From: Psychromarinibacter sediminicola
GTDB lineage: Bacteria; Pseudomonadota; Alphaproteobacteria; Rhodobacterales; Rhodobacteraceae
Assembly (NCBI RefSeq): GCF_029168335.1
Contig: NZ_JARGYC010000044.1
Span: 1-38,415 of the forward strand
Reading direction: 5' to 3'
Length of the DNA: 38,415 nucleotides
Part shown: positions 1 to 7,883 of the stretch, piece by piece
Position numbering within the stretch: position 1 is the first letter of the stretch
Layout: each line of letters starts with the position of its first letter
The notes under the pieces: model-generated
Databases searched by the model: none
Told to the model about the DNA's origin: nothing
Seen by the model: only the letters and a program-made list of their open reading frames with translations
Program-made: the position numbers and the translations under genes

Positions 1-94
1 CGCGCCGATCGCGATGGAGCAGGGCCTGCGCTTCGCCATCCGCGAAGGCGGCCGCACCGTCGGCGCCGGCGTCGTCTCCGAGATCATCGAGTAA
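1..94 (+). CDS. tuf: Elongation factor Tu, C-terminal end (partial)
   Basis: Only the last 30 codons are in the window (first full codon at base 2, TAA at 92-94). They read as the end of EF-Tu domain 3, with the typical [18 protein letters not shown] stretch before the stop. EF-Tu is the GTPase that carries aminoacyl-tRNA to the ribosome. A tuf gene just upstream of rpsJ is the normal start of the S10 cluster in many Proteobacteria, which supports the call. Whether this is the only tuf copy cannot be seen here. Confidence 0.96.
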   Translation, partial: APIAMEQGLRFAIREGGRTVGAGVVSEIIE

Positions 95-166
95 GCGCAA
101 GACCCGAGACGGCCCGAACGGGCCGGCGAGGCCCCCCGGAAACGGGGAAACAAGAACCGGTTCGAC

Positions 167-188
167 GAGGGGCGGGGACCCGCCCCTC
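167..188 (+). terminator. Hairpin in the tuf-rpsJ leader
   Basis: A perfect 9-bp stem (GAGGGGCGG / CCGCCCCTC) with a GGAC loop ends 24 bases before the rpsJ start. It is followed by CTCTC, not by a T run, so a strong intrinsic terminator is unlikely. A weaker GGCCC/GGGCC hairpin sits at 111-124. Together they make the tuf-rpsJ gap a structured leader that could attenuate, stabilise or process the mRNA. The role is inference. Confidence 0.4.
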
Positions 189-212
189 CTCTCAACTGAA
201 AAGGACAAGAGA

Positions 213-527
213 ATGGCACTGCAAAGCCAGAACATACGCATCCGCCTGAAGGCGTTCGATTACCGGGTGCTCGACGCCAGCACCCAGGAAATCGTCAACA
301 CCGCCAAGCGGACCGGCGCCCAGGTGCGCGGGCCGATCCCGCTGCCCAACAAGATCGAGAAGTTCACGGTGCTGCGCGGCCCGCATATCGACAAGAAGTC
401 GCGCGACCAGTGGGAAATCCGCACGCATAAGCGCCTGCTGGACATCGTGGATCCGACGCCCCAGACGGTGGACGCGCTGATGAAGCTCGACCTCGCCGCC
501 GGCGTCGACGTGCAGATCTCGGTTTAA
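213..527 (+). CDS. rpsJ: 30S ribosomal protein S10
   Basis: 104 residues, full length for S10, with the family's typical [13 protein letters not shown] start and the [19 protein letters not shown] loop that reaches the ribosome's 30S head. S10 binds 16S rRNA in the small-subunit head and also serves as the transcription antitermination factor NusE. The ATG at 213 has an AAAAGGAC ribosome-binding site upstream. It is the first gene of the S10 cluster, 15 bases before rplC, so it is almost certainly cotranscribed with it. Nothing is odd in the protein. Confidence 0.98.
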   Translation: MALQSQNIRIRLKAFDYRVLDASTQEIVNTAKRTGAQVRGPIPLPNKIEKFTVLRGPHIDKKSRDQWEIRTHKRLLDIVDPTPQTVDALMKLDLAAGVDVQISV

Positions 528-542
528 GGGAGGGCATCGCAC

Positions 543-1415
543 ATGTTGCGCTCTGGAGTTATCGCAAGGAAGGTCGGGATGACCCGGATCTTCCAGGAAG
601 ACGGACGGCAGGTGCCGGTGACGGTCCTGCAGCTGGACACGCTGCAGGTCGTGGCCCAGCGCACGCTGGAACGCGACGGCTACGCCGCCGTCCAGCTCGG
701 CGCGGGCACGGCCAAGGCCAAGCGGACCACGCAGGCGATGCGCGGCCATTTCGCCGCCGCCAAGGTCGCGCCGAAGCGGAAGATCGCGGAGTTCCGCGTG
801 GCGCCGGAGAACCTGATCGAGGTGGGCGAGGAGATCACCGCCAACCACTACTTCGAGGGGCAGTTCGTCGACGTCTGCGGCACCTCGATCGGTAAGGGGT
901 TCGCCGGCGGCATGAAGCGGCACAACTTCCGCGGCCTCGAGGCGACGCACGGCGTGTCGATCGCGCACCGCTCGCACGGCTCGACCGGTCAGTGTCAGGA
1001 CCCCGGCCGCGTGTTCAAGGGCAAGAAGATGGCCGGTCACATGGGCGCCGCCCGCGTGACCACGCAGAACCTGCAGGTCGTCAAGACCGACGCCGACCGT
1101 GACCTGATCATGGTCAAGGGCGCCGTTCCCGGCCACAAGGGCGGCTGGGTCACCATCAAGGACGCGGTCAAGAAGCCGACGCCCGAGAACGTGATCTACC
1201 CCGCCGCGCTGAAATCCGCCGCGAAAGAGGCCGAGCGCCTGGCGCAGGAAGCCGCCGAGCAGGCCGCTGCCGAGGAGGCCGCGGAGGCCGAACGCCTGGC
1301 CGCCGAACAGGCCGCCCAGCAGGAAGCCGCGCTGAAGGAAGCCGAGGCCGAGATCGAGTCCGACAAGTCCGAGGGCGGCGGCGACGCCGGCTCGGAAGGA
1401 GGCGAAGAGAAATGA
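543..1415 (+). CDS. rplC: 50S ribosomal protein L3 with long C-terminal tail
   Basis: 290 residues. Residues 1 to about 215 are a complete L3, including the [13 protein letters not shown] and HRSHGSTGQ stretches that reach the peptidyl-transferase region of 23S rRNA. Residues about 224-290 form an added tail: an Ala/Glu/Gln-rich segment with repeated AERLA units, likely helical or coiled coil, then an acidic Gly/Ser/Glu end. E. coli L3 has about 209 residues, so the tail is extra; similar tails occur in other Rhodobacterales (from memory). The stop overlaps the rplD start as ATGA, implying translational coupling. Confidence 0.97.
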   Translation: MLRSGVIARKVGMTRIFQEDGRQVPVTVLQLDTLQVVAQRTLERDGYAAVQLGAGTAKAKRTTQAMRGHFAAAKVAPKRKIAEFRVAPENLIEVGEEITANHYFEGQFVDVCGTSIGKGFAGGMKRHNFRGLEATHGVSIAHRSHGSTGQCQDPGRVFKGKKMAGHMGAARVTTQNLQVVKTDADRDLIMVKGAVPGHKGGWVTIKDAVKKPTPENVIYPAALKSAAKEAERLAQEAAEQAAAEEAAEAERLAAEQAAQQEAALKEAEAEIESDKSEGGGDAGSEGGEEK

Positions 1416-2029
1416 AGACGGACGCCATCAAACTGGACGGCGGCGCCGCGGGTTCGGTGGATCTCGACGACGAGATCTTCGGGCTCGAGCCGCGCGCCGA
1501 CATCCTGCACCGCGTCGTGCGCTGGCAGCGCGCGAAGCAGCAGCAGGGCACGCACAAGGCCAAGACCCGGAGCGAGACCAGCTACTCGTCGAAGAAGATC
1601 TATCGCCAGAAGGGCACCGGCGGCGCCCGCCACGGCGACCGCAACGCGCCGATCTTCCGCAAGGGCGGTATCTACAAGGGCCCGGTCCCGCGCAGCCACG
1701 CGCACGAGCTGCCCAAGAAGTTCCGCAAGCTCGGCCTGAAGCACGCGCTGTCGGCGAAGGCCAAGGAAGGCGCGCTGGTCGTGCTGGACGAAGCCGCGGC
1801 CGAGGGCAAGACGGCGGCGCTGGCCAAGCAGGTCGCGAACCTGGGCTGGAAGCGCGCGCTGGTCATCGACGGGGCCGAGATCAACGAAGGCTTCGCCCGC
1901 GCCGCGGCGAACATCGAGGGGCTGGACGTGCTGCCCTCGGTGGGGGCGAACGTGTACGACATCCTGAAGCGTGACACGCTGGTGATCACCAAGGCGGGTG
2001 TCGAAGCTCTGGAGGCGCGACTGAAATGA
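1412..2029 (+). CDS. rplD: 50S ribosomal protein L4
   Basis: 205 residues, normal length for L4 (uL4). The conserved loop near residues 48-85 ([25 protein letters not shown]) that lines the nascent-peptide exit tunnel is present. L4 binds 23S rRNA early in assembly; in E. coli it also represses its own operon, but whether that happens here is unknown. It starts within the rplC stop (ATGA) with a GGAGG-like site inside the end of rplC, and its own stop overlaps the rplW start the same way, so rplC-rplD-rplW is a tightly coupled block. Confidence 0.98.
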   Translation: MKTDAIKLDGGAAGSVDLDDEIFGLEPRADILHRVVRWQRAKQQQGTHKAKTRSETSYSSKKIYRQKGTGGARHGDRNAPIFRKGGIYKGPVPRSHAHELPKKFRKLGLKHALSAKAKEGALVVLDEAAAEGKTAALAKQVANLGWKRALVIDGAEINEGFARAAANIEGLDVLPSVGANVYDILKRDTLVITKAGVEALEARLK

Positions 2030-2319
2030 ACAAGGCAGAGCTTTACGACGTGATCCGCAAGCCGGTGATCACCGAAAAGGCGACCCTGGCGTCGGAACAG
2101 AACGCCGTGGTGTTCGAGGTGGCGATGGCCGCGACCAAGCCGCAGATCCGCGAAGCGATCGAGGGGCTGTTCAACGTCAAGGTGAAGGCGGTCAATACCA
2201 CCATCACCAAGGGCAAGACCAAGCGCTTCCGCGGCCGCCCCGGCCGGCGCAAGGACACCAAGAAGGCCTATGTGACCCTCGAAGAGGGCAACACGATCGA
2301 CGTGACCACCGGTCTCTGA
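2026..2319 (+). CDS. rplW: 50S ribosomal protein L23
   Basis: 97 residues, normal for L23, with the [10 protein letters not shown] start and the basic [22 protein letters not shown] loop. L23 sits at the tunnel exit and is the docking site for trigger factor and SRP. It overlaps rplD by four bases (ATGA). Unlike the usual arrangement, rplB does not follow directly: a terminator-like hairpin and a toxin-antitoxin pair come first, making this the last gene of the first ribosomal block. Confidence 0.98.
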   Translation: MNKAELYDVIRKPVITEKATLASEQNAVVFEVAMAATKPQIREAIEGLFNVKVKAVNTTITKGKTKRFRGRPGRRKDTKKAYVTLEEGNTIDVTTGL

Positions 2320-2355
2320 CCTAGGTTGGGCGAGGCCCGACCCCACGATATTCGG

Positions 2356-2385
2356 AAAGGCCCTCGCAGCGATGCGGGGGCCTTT
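2356..2385 (+). terminator. Intrinsic terminator after rplW
   Basis: A 13-bp stem (AAAGGCCCTCGCA / TGCGGGGGCCTTT, one T-G wobble) closes on a GCGA tetraloop and ends in TTT. It lies 36 bases after the rplW stop and just before the toxin-antitoxin promoter. It would end or reduce transcription of the rpsJ-rplW block. The short T run suggests partial termination, so some readthrough into rplB is possible. Confidence 0.75.
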
Positions 2386-2401
2386 GGCTTGCCGGAGGCA
2401 T

Positions 2402-2440
2402 TTGAAAAGTACCAAGATCGGGTATATCTTCTTCTGAAGA
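2402..2440 (+). promoter_or_regulatory. Candidate parDE promoter with operator-like inverted repeats
   Basis: A TTGAAA -35 (2402-2407) and TATCTT -10 (2425-2430) are separated by 17 bases. Two inverted repeats overlap this: AAGAT-N7-ATCTT (2414-2430) over the -10, and TCTTC-T-GAAGA (2430-2440) over the probable start site. ParD-type antitoxins usually repress their own promoter by binding such repeats. The promoter and sites are seen in the sequence; binding is inferred. Confidence 0.5.
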
Positions 2441-2448
2441 GGTGCAGG

Positions 2449-2703
2449 ATGGCGAAGAATACTTCCGTTACGCTAGGCGATCATTTCGCCGGTTTCATCG
2501 AGGGCCAGGTGCAGTCCGGTCGTTACGGTTCGGCGAGCGACGTCGTCCGCGCCGGCCTGAGACTTCTGGAAGAGCACGAGGCCCGGGCGGCGACGTTGCG
2601 AGACGCGCTGGTTGCGGGCGAGCGGTCGGGGCGGGCGGAGCCTTTCGATTTCGATGCGTTCAAGGCCCGGAAACGGCGTGAAGGGCACAAGTCGGAGACG
2701 TGA
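2449..2703 (+). CDS. parD: Type II antitoxin, ParD/CopG-like ribbon-helix-helix
   Basis: 84 residues. Residues 1-50 (MAKNTSVTLGDHFAGFIEGQ, then SGRYGSASDVVRAGLRLLEE) match the ParD ribbon-helix-helix fold: a short DNA-binding strand, then the helix with the family's Gly-Arg-Tyr-x-Ser-Ala-Ser-(D/E)-Val-Val-Arg motif. The C-terminal tail is charged and probably disordered, the part that wraps the toxin. The ATG at 2449 is chosen because AGAGGTG lies at the right distance; an upstream in-frame start at 2326 would read through the terminator. The stop overlaps the GTG of the toxin gene, so the pair is coupled. Confidence 0.85.
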   Translation: MAKNTSVTLGDHFAGFIEGQVQSGRYGSASDVVRAGLRLLEEHEARAATLRDALVAGERSGRAEPFDFDAFKARKRREGHKSET

Positions 2704-2987
2704 GCCGGGTCGCGTTCACACCCGCCGCGGCGGCGGATCTGAGCGATATCTGGGACCATACCGCCGCGACATGGGGAGTGGCCCAGGCGGAGCGGTATAC
2801 CGACGGTATTCGGGATCTGTGCACCGACCTTGCAGAAGGGCGCAGAACCGGCCGGAGCGTGGAGGTGCGCGCGGGCTATCTGAAGTATCCGGTAGGGAGA
2901 CACATTCTGTTCTACCGGGCAAACGAGGCCGGAATCGAGTTGGTCCGCATCCTGCATCAGAGGATGGATGTCGAGCGGCATCTTTGA
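2700..2987 (+). CDS. parE: Type II toxin, ParE/RelE-like
   Basis: 95 residues, normal for ParE. It shows the family pattern: [21 protein letters not shown] at the N-terminal helical hairpin, a central [25 protein letters not shown] strand region, and an ending [14 protein letters not shown] as in many ParE proteins. ParE toxins generally inhibit DNA gyrase; RelE relatives cut mRNA on the ribosome, and sequence alone does not fully separate them, though the partner is ParD-like. The start is GTG in a GTGA overlap with the antitoxin stop. Its place inside the ribosomal cluster means loss or deregulation would have polar consequences. Confidence 0.85.
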   Translation: MSRVAFTPAAAADLSDIWDHTAATWGVAQAERYTDGIRDLCTDLAEGRRTGRSVEVRAGYLKYPVGRHILFYRANEAGIELVRILHQRMDVERHL

Positions 2988-3033
2988 TGCGTCGGCCGCG
3001 TCCGCCACGCCCCGACCACTCCGCCACAACCGC

Positions 3034-3062
3034 TTGACCTGCCCCGCCCGCTCCATTACCAG
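3034..3062 (+). promoter_or_regulatory. Candidate promoter for the rplB block
   Basis: TTGACC at 3034-3039 resembles a -35 box. About 16-17 bases downstream is a poor -10 (TTACCA or TACCAG, 3056-3062). A promoter is expected here because the preceding terminator would otherwise starve rplB-rplP. The -35 is good, the -10 weak, so this remains a candidate. Confidence 0.4.
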
Positions 3063-3076
3063 AACCCATCCGCAAG

Positions 3077-3105
3077 GCCCCGGATTCGTCCGGGGCTTCG
3101 CATTT
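3077..3105 (+). terminator. Hairpin between parE and rplB
   Basis: A perfect 8-bp stem (GCCCCGGA / TCCGGGGC) closes on a TTCG loop and is followed by TTCGCATTT. It may terminate the parDE transcript. Because the candidate rplB promoter is just upstream, it could also act as an attenuator in the 5' leader of rplB. Both readings are inference. Confidence 0.55.
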
Positions 3106-3216
3106 GTTCGCAAGAGCATCCCAACCGGGCACCTACGGGGGCCTATACCAAGACCCGACAGGGTCCAAACATCGCGGGGCGCAAAGCCTCGCATCGCTAG
3201 ACGGAAGACAGAAAGC

Positions 3217-4059
3217 ATGGCACTCAAGTCGTACAAGCCGACGACGCCGGGCCAGCGCGGGCTGGTGCTGATCGACCGTTCGGAGCTGTATAAAGGACGT
3301 CCCGTCAAGTCCCTCACCGAGGGCCTGACGAAGAAGGGCGGCCGGAACAACACCGGACGTATTACCCAGCGCCGCCGCGGCGGCGGGGCGAAGCGGCTCT
3401 ACCGCGTCGTCGATTTCAAGCGCAACAAGCGTGACGTCGAGGGCGTGATCGTCCGAATCGAATACGACCCCAACCGCACCGCCTTCATCGCGCTCGTGCA
3501 ATACACCGACGGCGAGCAGCGCTACATCCTGGCGCCGCAGCGCCTGGGCGTCGGCGACAAGGTGATCGCGTCGGACAAGGCCGACATCAAGCCGGGCAAC
3601 GCGATGCCGTTCACCGGCATGCCGATCGGTACTATCGTCCACAACATCGAGCTGAAGCCGGGCAAGGGCGGCCAGCTGGCGCGCGCCGCCGGCACCTACG
3701 CCCAGTTCGTCGGCCGCGACGGCGGCTACGCGCAGATCCGCCTGTCCTCGGGCGAGCTGCGGATGGTCCGGCAGGAGTGCTATGCCACGGTCGGCGCCGT
3801 GTCGAACCCCGACAACTCGAACCAGAACTTCGGCAAGGCCGGCCGCTCGCGCCACTACGGCCGCCGTCCGTCGGTCCGCGGTGTCGTGATGAACCCGATC
3901 GACCACCCGCATGGCGGCGGCGAGGGCCGTACCTCGGGCGGCCGTCACCCGGTCACGCCCTGGGGCAAGCCCACCAAGGGTGCCAAGACGCGCTCGGCCA
4001 AGAAGGCGACGTCGAAGCTCATCATTCGCAGCCGTCACGCCAGGAAGAAGGGGCGCTAA
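3217..4059 (+). CDS. rplB: 50S ribosomal protein L2
   Basis: 280 residues, full-length L2. It has the [15 protein letters not shown] start, the central RNA-binding fold, and the conserved [17 protein letters not shown] loop near residues 227-245 whose histidine lies close to the peptidyl-transferase centre. L2 is a primary 23S rRNA binding protein. The ATG at 3217 is chosen over upstream in-frame codons because the protein then matches the family start. It begins the second ribosomal block after the toxin-antitoxin insertion and is 3 bases from rpsS. Confidence 0.98.
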   Translation: MALKSYKPTTPGQRGLVLIDRSELYKGRPVKSLTEGLTKKGGRNNTGRITQRRRGGGAKRLYRVVDFKRNKRDVEGVIVRIEYDPNRTAFIALVQYTDGEQRYILAPQRLGVGDKVIASDKADIKPGNAMPFTGMPIGTIVHNIELKPGKGGQLARAAGTYAQFVGRDGGYAQIRLSSGELRMVRQECYATVGAVSNPDNSNQNFGKAGRSRHYGRRPSVRGVVMNPIDHPHGGGEGRTSGGRHPVTPWGKPTKGAKTRSAKKATSKLIIRSRHARKKGR

Positions 4060-4062
4060 GAC

Positions 4063-4341
4063 ATGGCACGTGCAGTTTGGAAAGGTCCCTTCGTCGACTC
4101 CTACGTCCTGAAAAAGGCCGAGAAGTCGCGCGAGTCGGGCCGCAACGAAGTCATCAAGATCTGGTCGCGCCGGTCGACCATCCTGCCGCAATTCGTCGGC
4201 CTCACCTTCGGGGTCTACAACGGCAAGAAACATGTCCCGGTGCTCGTCTCCGAGGACATGATCGGCCAGAAGTTCGGGGAATACTCGCCGACGCGCACCT
4301 ATTACGGCCACATGGCCGACAAGAAAGCGAAAAGGAAGTAA
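4063..4341 (+). CDS. rpsS: 30S ribosomal protein S19
   Basis: 92 residues, normal for S19. It starts with the family [11 protein letters not shown] and contains the [30 protein letters not shown] core that contacts 16S rRNA in the head and the A-site finger, with a basic end. It lies 3 bases from both rplB and rplV, so it is cotranscribed with them. Confidence 0.98.
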   Translation: MARAVWKGPFVDSYVLKKAEKSRESGRNEVIKIWSRRSTILPQFVGLTFGVYNGKKHVPVLVSEDMIGQKFGEYSPTRTYYGHMADKKAKRK

Positions 4342-4344
4342 GCC

Positions 4345-4725
4345 ATGGGCAAGGATAAGAATCCCCGCCGCGTGGCGGACAACGAGGCGATGGCGAAGCT
4401 GCGCATGCTGCGCACCTCGCCGCAGAAGCTGAACCTGGTGGCGGCGCTGATCCGCGGCAAGAAGGTCGAGACGGCGCTGAACGACCTGACCTTCTCGCGC
4501 AAGCGGATCGCCGAGGACGTGAAGAAATGCCTTCAGTCCGCGATCGCCAACGCCGAGAACAACCACAACCTTGACGTCGACGAGCTGGTCGTCGCCGAGG
4601 CGTGGGTCGGCAAGAACCTGGTGATGAAGCGCGGCCGCCCGCGGGCGCGGGGCCGGTTCGGGCGCATCCACAAGCCGTTCTCGGAGCTCACCATCAAGGT
4701 CCGCCAAGTCGAGGAGACGGCGTAA
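4345..4725 (+). CDS. rplV: 50S ribosomal protein L22
   Basis: 126 residues, with [30 protein letters not shown] and the long beta-hairpin loop ([22 protein letters not shown]) that lines the exit tunnel opposite L4. This hairpin is where macrolide resistance mutations and secretion-arrest peptides act in other bacteria. The N-terminus has a short basic extension before the core. The TAA stop shares its last base with the rpsC ATG (TAATG), a termination-reinitiation arrangement. Confidence 0.98.
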   Translation: MGKDKNPRRVADNEAMAKLRMLRTSPQKLNLVAALIRGKKVETALNDLTFSRKRIAEDVKKCLQSAIANAENNHNLDVDELVVAEAWVGKNLVMKRGRPRARGRFGRIHKPFSELTIKVRQVEETA

Positions 4726-5438
4726 TGGGTCAGAAAGTCAATCCGATCGGCATGCGCCTGCAGGTGAACCGCACCTGGGACAGCCGCTGGTACGCCGACA
4801 CCAAGGACTACGGCAACCTCCTGCTCGAGGACGTGGCGATCCGCCAGTTCATCGAGAAGGAATGCAAGCAGGCCGGCGTCAGCAAGGTGATCATCGAACG
4901 CCCCCACAAGAAGTGCCGTGTGACCATCCACACCGCGCGTCCGGGCGTGATCATTGGCAAGAAGGGCGCCGACATCGAGGTGCTCCGCCGCAAGCTGGCG
5001 AACATGACCGACAGCGAGCTGCACCTGAACATCGTCGAGGTCCGTAAGCCGGAGCTGGACGCGCGTCTCGTCGCCGAGTCGATCGCCCAGCAGCTGGAAC
5101 GCCGGGTCAGCTTCCGCCGTGCCATGAAGCGGGCGGTGCAGAACTCGATGCGGATGGGCGCCCTGGGCATCCGGGTCAACGTCGCGGGCCGCCTCGGCGG
5201 CGCCGAGATCGCCCGGACCGAGTGGTACCGCGAAGGCCGCGTGCCGCTGCACACCCTGCGCGCCGACATCGACTATGCCACCGTCGAGGCGTCCACGCCC
5301 TACGGCATCATCGGCATCAAGGTCTGGATCTTCAAAGGCGAAATCATGGAGCACGATCCGTCGGCCCGTGACCGTCGCCAGCAGGAGCTCCAGGAAGGCC
5401 CCGCGCCCCGTGGCGCCGGCGGCGGCCGCCGGAACTGA
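4725..5438 (+). CDS. rpsC: 30S ribosomal protein S3
   Basis: 237 residues, normal for S3. It starts [13 protein letters not shown]. The KH domain near residues 40-110 carries the GxxG loop [13 protein letters not shown], and the C-terminal domain has [30 protein letters not shown], typical of the mRNA entry channel proofreading and helicase surface. The start ATG overlaps the rplV stop by one base. The C-terminal end is a Gly/Arg-rich tail. Confidence 0.98.
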   Translation: MGQKVNPIGMRLQVNRTWDSRWYADTKDYGNLLLEDVAIRQFIEKECKQAGVSKVIIERPHKKCRVTIHTARPGVIIGKKGADIEVLRRKLANMTDSELHLNIVEVRKPELDARLVAESIAQQLERRVSFRRAMKRAVQNSMRMGALGIRVNVAGRLGGAEIARTEWYREGRVPLHTLRADIDYATVEASTPYGIIGIKVWIFKGEIMEHDPSARDRRQQELQEGPAPRGAGGGRRN

Positions 5439-5451
5439 GGAGTGATCTGAG

Positions 5452-5865
5452 ATGCTGCAACCGAAGCGCACCAAGTTCCGCAAGATGCACAAGGGCCGGA
5501 TCAAGGGCGAGGCGAAGGGCGGGTCCGACCTGAACTTCGGCTCCTACGGCCTGAAGGCGATCCAGCCCGAGCGCGTCACCGCGCGCCAGATCGAGGCCGC
5601 CCGCCGGGCCATGACGCGCCACATGAAGCGTCAGGGCCGGGTCTGGATCCGGATCTTCCCGGATACCCCGGTCACCTCCAAGCCCACCGAAGTCCGGATG
5701 GGCAAGGGCAAGGGCTCGGTCGATTTCTGGGCCGCCAAGGTCAAGCCTGGCCGCGTGATGTTCGAGATCGACGGCGTGTCGGAAGCCGTCGCGACCGAGG
5801 CCCTGCGCCTCGCCGCGATGAAGCTGCCGATCAAGTCGCGCATTGTGCACCGCGAAGACTGGTAA
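5452..5865 (+). CDS. rplP: 50S ribosomal protein L16
   Basis: 137 residues, normal for L16. It shows [16 protein letters not shown] and the conserved [21 protein letters not shown]-type segment (here [11 protein letters not shown]) plus [19 protein letters not shown]16 organises the A-site tRNA binding region of the 50S. A TGAGGAG-type site precedes the ATG. It ends the second ribosomal block: rpmC, normally adjacent, lies about 3.4 kb further on. Confidence 0.98.
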   Translation: MLQPKRTKFRKMHKGRIKGEAKGGSDLNFGSYGLKAIQPERVTARQIEAARRAMTRHMKRQGRVWIRIFPDTPVTSKPTEVRMGKGKGSVDFWAAKVKPGRVMFEIDGVSEAVATEALRLAAMKLPIKSRIVHREDW

Positions 5866-5867
5866 CC

Positions 5868-5885
5868 GGCGCGCTTTTGCGCGCC
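5868..5885 (+). terminator. Hairpin directly after rplP
   Basis: A perfect 7-bp GC stem (GGCGCGC / GCGCGCC) with a TTTT loop lies 2 bases after the rplP stop. No T run follows, so by itself it is more likely an mRNA 3'-end stabiliser than a terminator. A better terminator follows at 5947. Confidence 0.35.
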
Positions 5886-5946
5886 GCGTGCGGCGAAAGC
5901 GAGTTGCGCCGCAACTTGCGGGCCGGCACCCGGTAGAGTTATGGCG

Positions 5947-5972
5947 AAAGGCGGGGGACACCCCGCCTTTTC
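5947..5972 (+). terminator. Intrinsic terminator of the rplB-rplP block
   Basis: A perfect 10-bp stem (AAAGGCGGGG / CCCCGCCTTT) with a GACA loop ends in TTTT. It is an intrinsic terminator lying 81 bases after rplP and before the next gene, so the accessory genes 6004-9096 are probably not driven mainly from the ribosomal promoter. Confidence 0.75.
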
Positions 5973-6003
5973 CGTTTCCGCCCCCCGTCACGGACCCCCG
6001 ACG

Positions 6004-6621
6004 ATGCCCGACATCCGCTCCCTCTTCGCCACCCGCCTCTACCGCGCACGCCTGTCCGAAGACGGTAGCGTCGACCCGGCCGAGCTCGAAGCCTCCTGCT
6101 ACGCCATTGCCGAGGATGACGAAGCCGGGCAGCGCTGGTGCGAGGAGAACGGCTATCCCGGCTACACCTCCTACGCCTCGCTGACCGATCTGCCCTGGCG
6201 GTTCCCGATCTTCGCCGACGTCGTGAAATGCCTCGACGCCCATGTCGCCGCCTTCGCCGACGACCTGTGCTTCGACCTGGGCGACAAGGAACTGCGGCTG
6301 GAGGATCTCTGGATCAACATCCTGCCCGAGGGCGGCAGCCACGGCAGCCACATCCACCCGCATTCGGTGATCTCCGGCACCACCTATGTCGCGATGCCCG
6401 AGGGCACCTCGGCGCTCAGGCTGGAGGATCCGCGGCTGCCGATGATGATGGCGGCGCCGACGCGGGTGAAGGGCGCCCCCGAGGATCTGAAGAGCTTCGT
6501 CTATGTCGCGCCGCGGGTGGGCGACGTGCTGCTCTGGGAAAGCTGGCTGCGCCACGAGGTGCCGATGAACATGGCCGAAGAGGACCGGATCAGCGTCAGC
6601 TTCAACTACGCCTGGGGCTGA
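6004..6621 (+). CDS. Putative 2OG-Fe(II) oxygenase of the TIGR02466-like family
   Basis: 205 residues. The region LWINILPEGGSHGSHIHPHSVISGTTYV (His113, His116, His118, His120) followed by a C-terminal WLRHEVPMN...RISVSFNYAW (His184) matches the small double-stranded beta-helix proteins described as TIGR02466 / putative 2-oxoglutarate-Fe(II) oxygenases. Two histidines plus the distal His would bind iron; the exact ligands are inferred. Substrate unknown. The ATG at 6004 is chosen because an in-frame start at 5941 would place the terminator hairpin within the coding sequence. It is the first gene of the insertion between rplP and rpmC; neighbours suggest no pathway. Confidence 0.75.
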   Translation: MPDIRSLFATRLYRARLSEDGSVDPAELEASCYAIAEDDEAGQRWCEENGYPGYTSYASLTDLPWRFPIFADVVKCLDAHVAAFADDLCFDLGDKELRLEDLWINILPEGGSHGSHIHPHSVISGTTYVAMPEGTSALRLEDPRLPMMMAAPTRVKGAPEDLKSFVYVAPRVGDVLLWESWLRHEVPMNMAEEDRISVSFNYAWG

Positions 6622-6656
6622 CGCGCGGCGGCCGCGCGCCTCCCCGCGACCCGGCG

Positions 6657-7661
6657 TCAGGTGAAGACGAGGCCGTTTTCTGGCTGAGCGCGGAGGACGA
6701 TGTCGTCCTCCGTCACGCCGGTGGTCTCGCCCAGGCCAAGGACGATCTCGAGCCGGGCGCCTTCGTCGTTGTCGTCGCGGTAGTGCAGGATCATGTCCGT
6801 CTTGGCGGCGGTGCCCGCCTCGGGATCGGCGGGGGTTTCCCGCACCTCGATCTGTTCCAGTACGATGTCCTGGAACATGGACTCGTGCGAGAGGATCAGC
6901 TTGTCCTCGCCGGCCTCGAAGTCGAGCTGCGCGACCTGCGCGCGGTAGGTGTCTTCGTCGATCTTCTCGTAGAAGAAGTCCTCCCGGAGCTCGGGAAGTA
7001 CGTTATCGACGGTCAGATCGAAGACATCGGCCCCTTCGCCACCGAGGATATCCGCATCACGGTCGGAAGCCGCACTGATGTCGCCGCGCAGCGTATCATC
7101 GCCTTCGCCACCCTGTATGCTGAGCGAGTAGCCGTCTCCGAAAAGGGTGTTCAGGTCGAAGGATATCCTGTCGTCACCTTCGCCGCCGTCGACCGCCATG
7201 TTGATGCCGCCTCTTACATTAATGAAGTCATCGCCCGCGCCGCCCAAGACGGGCAGGACGGCGCCGGGCCCGCCGTCGACAACCAGCTTATCGTTGCCGT
7301 CACCGCCGTCGATCGAGCCGCCATCTTCGTGGTGGGCTGTGATTCCCTCGCTGGCGAGGATCGTGTCGTCGCCCGCTCCGCCGGCGACGTCGATAGCGCT
7401 CGAATCCTCGCCCAGCTGGATGTAGTCGTTCCCGCCACGCGCATCGATGCTGACACGTGCCATCTGCCTTCGCCCGAAGAACTCGTCGTCATCCTCGGTA
7501 CCGACAAAGTCGGTATCGGACTCGAGAATGAGAGACAGCCCGCTCTCGGGGTCCGGCTCCGGGTCCGGTGTTTCTTCTTCCTCGTCGTTTGAAGACCCTG
7601 TGTCGGTGACGAGAAAACCGGCGCCAACGGCCATCAACAGCAAAAGCAGCAACTCGAACAT
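6657..7661 (-). CDS. Membrane-anchored RTX-like acidic repeat protein
   Basis: 334 residues. Residues 1-19 are a hydrophobic helix (FELLLLLLMAVGAGFLV), probably an uncleaved signal anchor, followed by an acidic Glu/Pro/Asp linker (residues 24-40). From about residue 75 to 225 there are irregular nonapeptide-type repeats (GGAGDDTIL, GGDGNDKLV, GGAGDDFIN, GGEGDDRIS, GGEGDDTLR, GGEGADVFDL), the hemolysin-type Ca2+-binding beta-roll. The C-terminal 100 residues resemble the conserved end found in rhodobacterial RTX-like proteins. No catalytic domain is visible, so it may be a calcium-binding surface or structural protein. It is oriented against the ribosomal genes and convergent with the oxygenase-like gene. 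Confidence 0.7.
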   Translation of the reverse strand: MFELLLLLLMAVGAGFLVTDTGSSNDEEEETPDPEPDPESGLSLILESDTDFVGTEDDDEFFGRRQMARVSIDARGGNDYIQLGEDSSAIDVAGGAGDDTILASEGITAHHEDGGSIDGGDGNDKLVVDGGPGAVLPVLGGAGDDFINVRGGINMAVDGGEGDDRISFDLNTLFGDGYSLSIQGGEGDDTLRGDISAASDRDADILGGEGADVFDLTVDNVLPELREDFFYEKIDEDTYRAQVAQLDFEAGEDKLILSHESMFQDIVLEQIEVRETPADPEAGTAAKTDMILHYRDDNDEGARLEIVLGLGETTGVTEDDIVLRAQPENGLVFT

Positions 7662-7824
7662 ATCAACTTCCCCGAACCCTTTGTGGCAAAACTATGGCTA
7701 ACGAATTAACTTGCCGAATGAAAAGTTTGCGACAATGCGTTTCCTCATTTGAAACGACTTCGCGTCGGGGCATGGCCCAAAGGGGGCCTTGTCGTGATCG
7801 CTTTGGCCTTCGGCCCGGCGCCGG

Positions 7825-7849
7825 GGAACGTTTCGCGGCCGGGCGGGTT
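7825..7849 (+). promoter_or_regulatory. GGAAC-N17-GTT motif before the DUF998 gene
   Basis: GGGGAAC (GGAAC 7825-7829) and GTT (7847-7849) are separated by 17 bases, resembling the alphaproteobacterial EcfG general-stress promoter (GGAAC-N16/17-CGTT, one mismatch). The DUF998 start is 35 bases beyond. Many Rhodobacterales are reported to lack EcfG, so this may instead be chance in GC-rich DNA. Confidence 0.3.
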
Positions 7850-7883
7850 GCCCTCCTGCAGACCGGCGAAAAAGGGGGCGCGC

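Noticed and set aside
3019-3026. CTCCGCCA resembling a tRNA-Ser 3' end
   Set aside because: No cloverleaf-forming sequence precedes it; an 8-base match is expected by chance in GC-rich DNA.
5941-6003. Upstream in-frame start for the 2OG-Fe(II) oxygenase-like gene
   Set aside because: The extra residues would be coded by the terminator hairpin at 5947-5971.
7749-7883. ATG start giving a longer DUF998 protein
   Set aside because: The extension is not hydrophobic-family-like and lacks a ribosome-binding site; the GTG at 7884 has a strong one.
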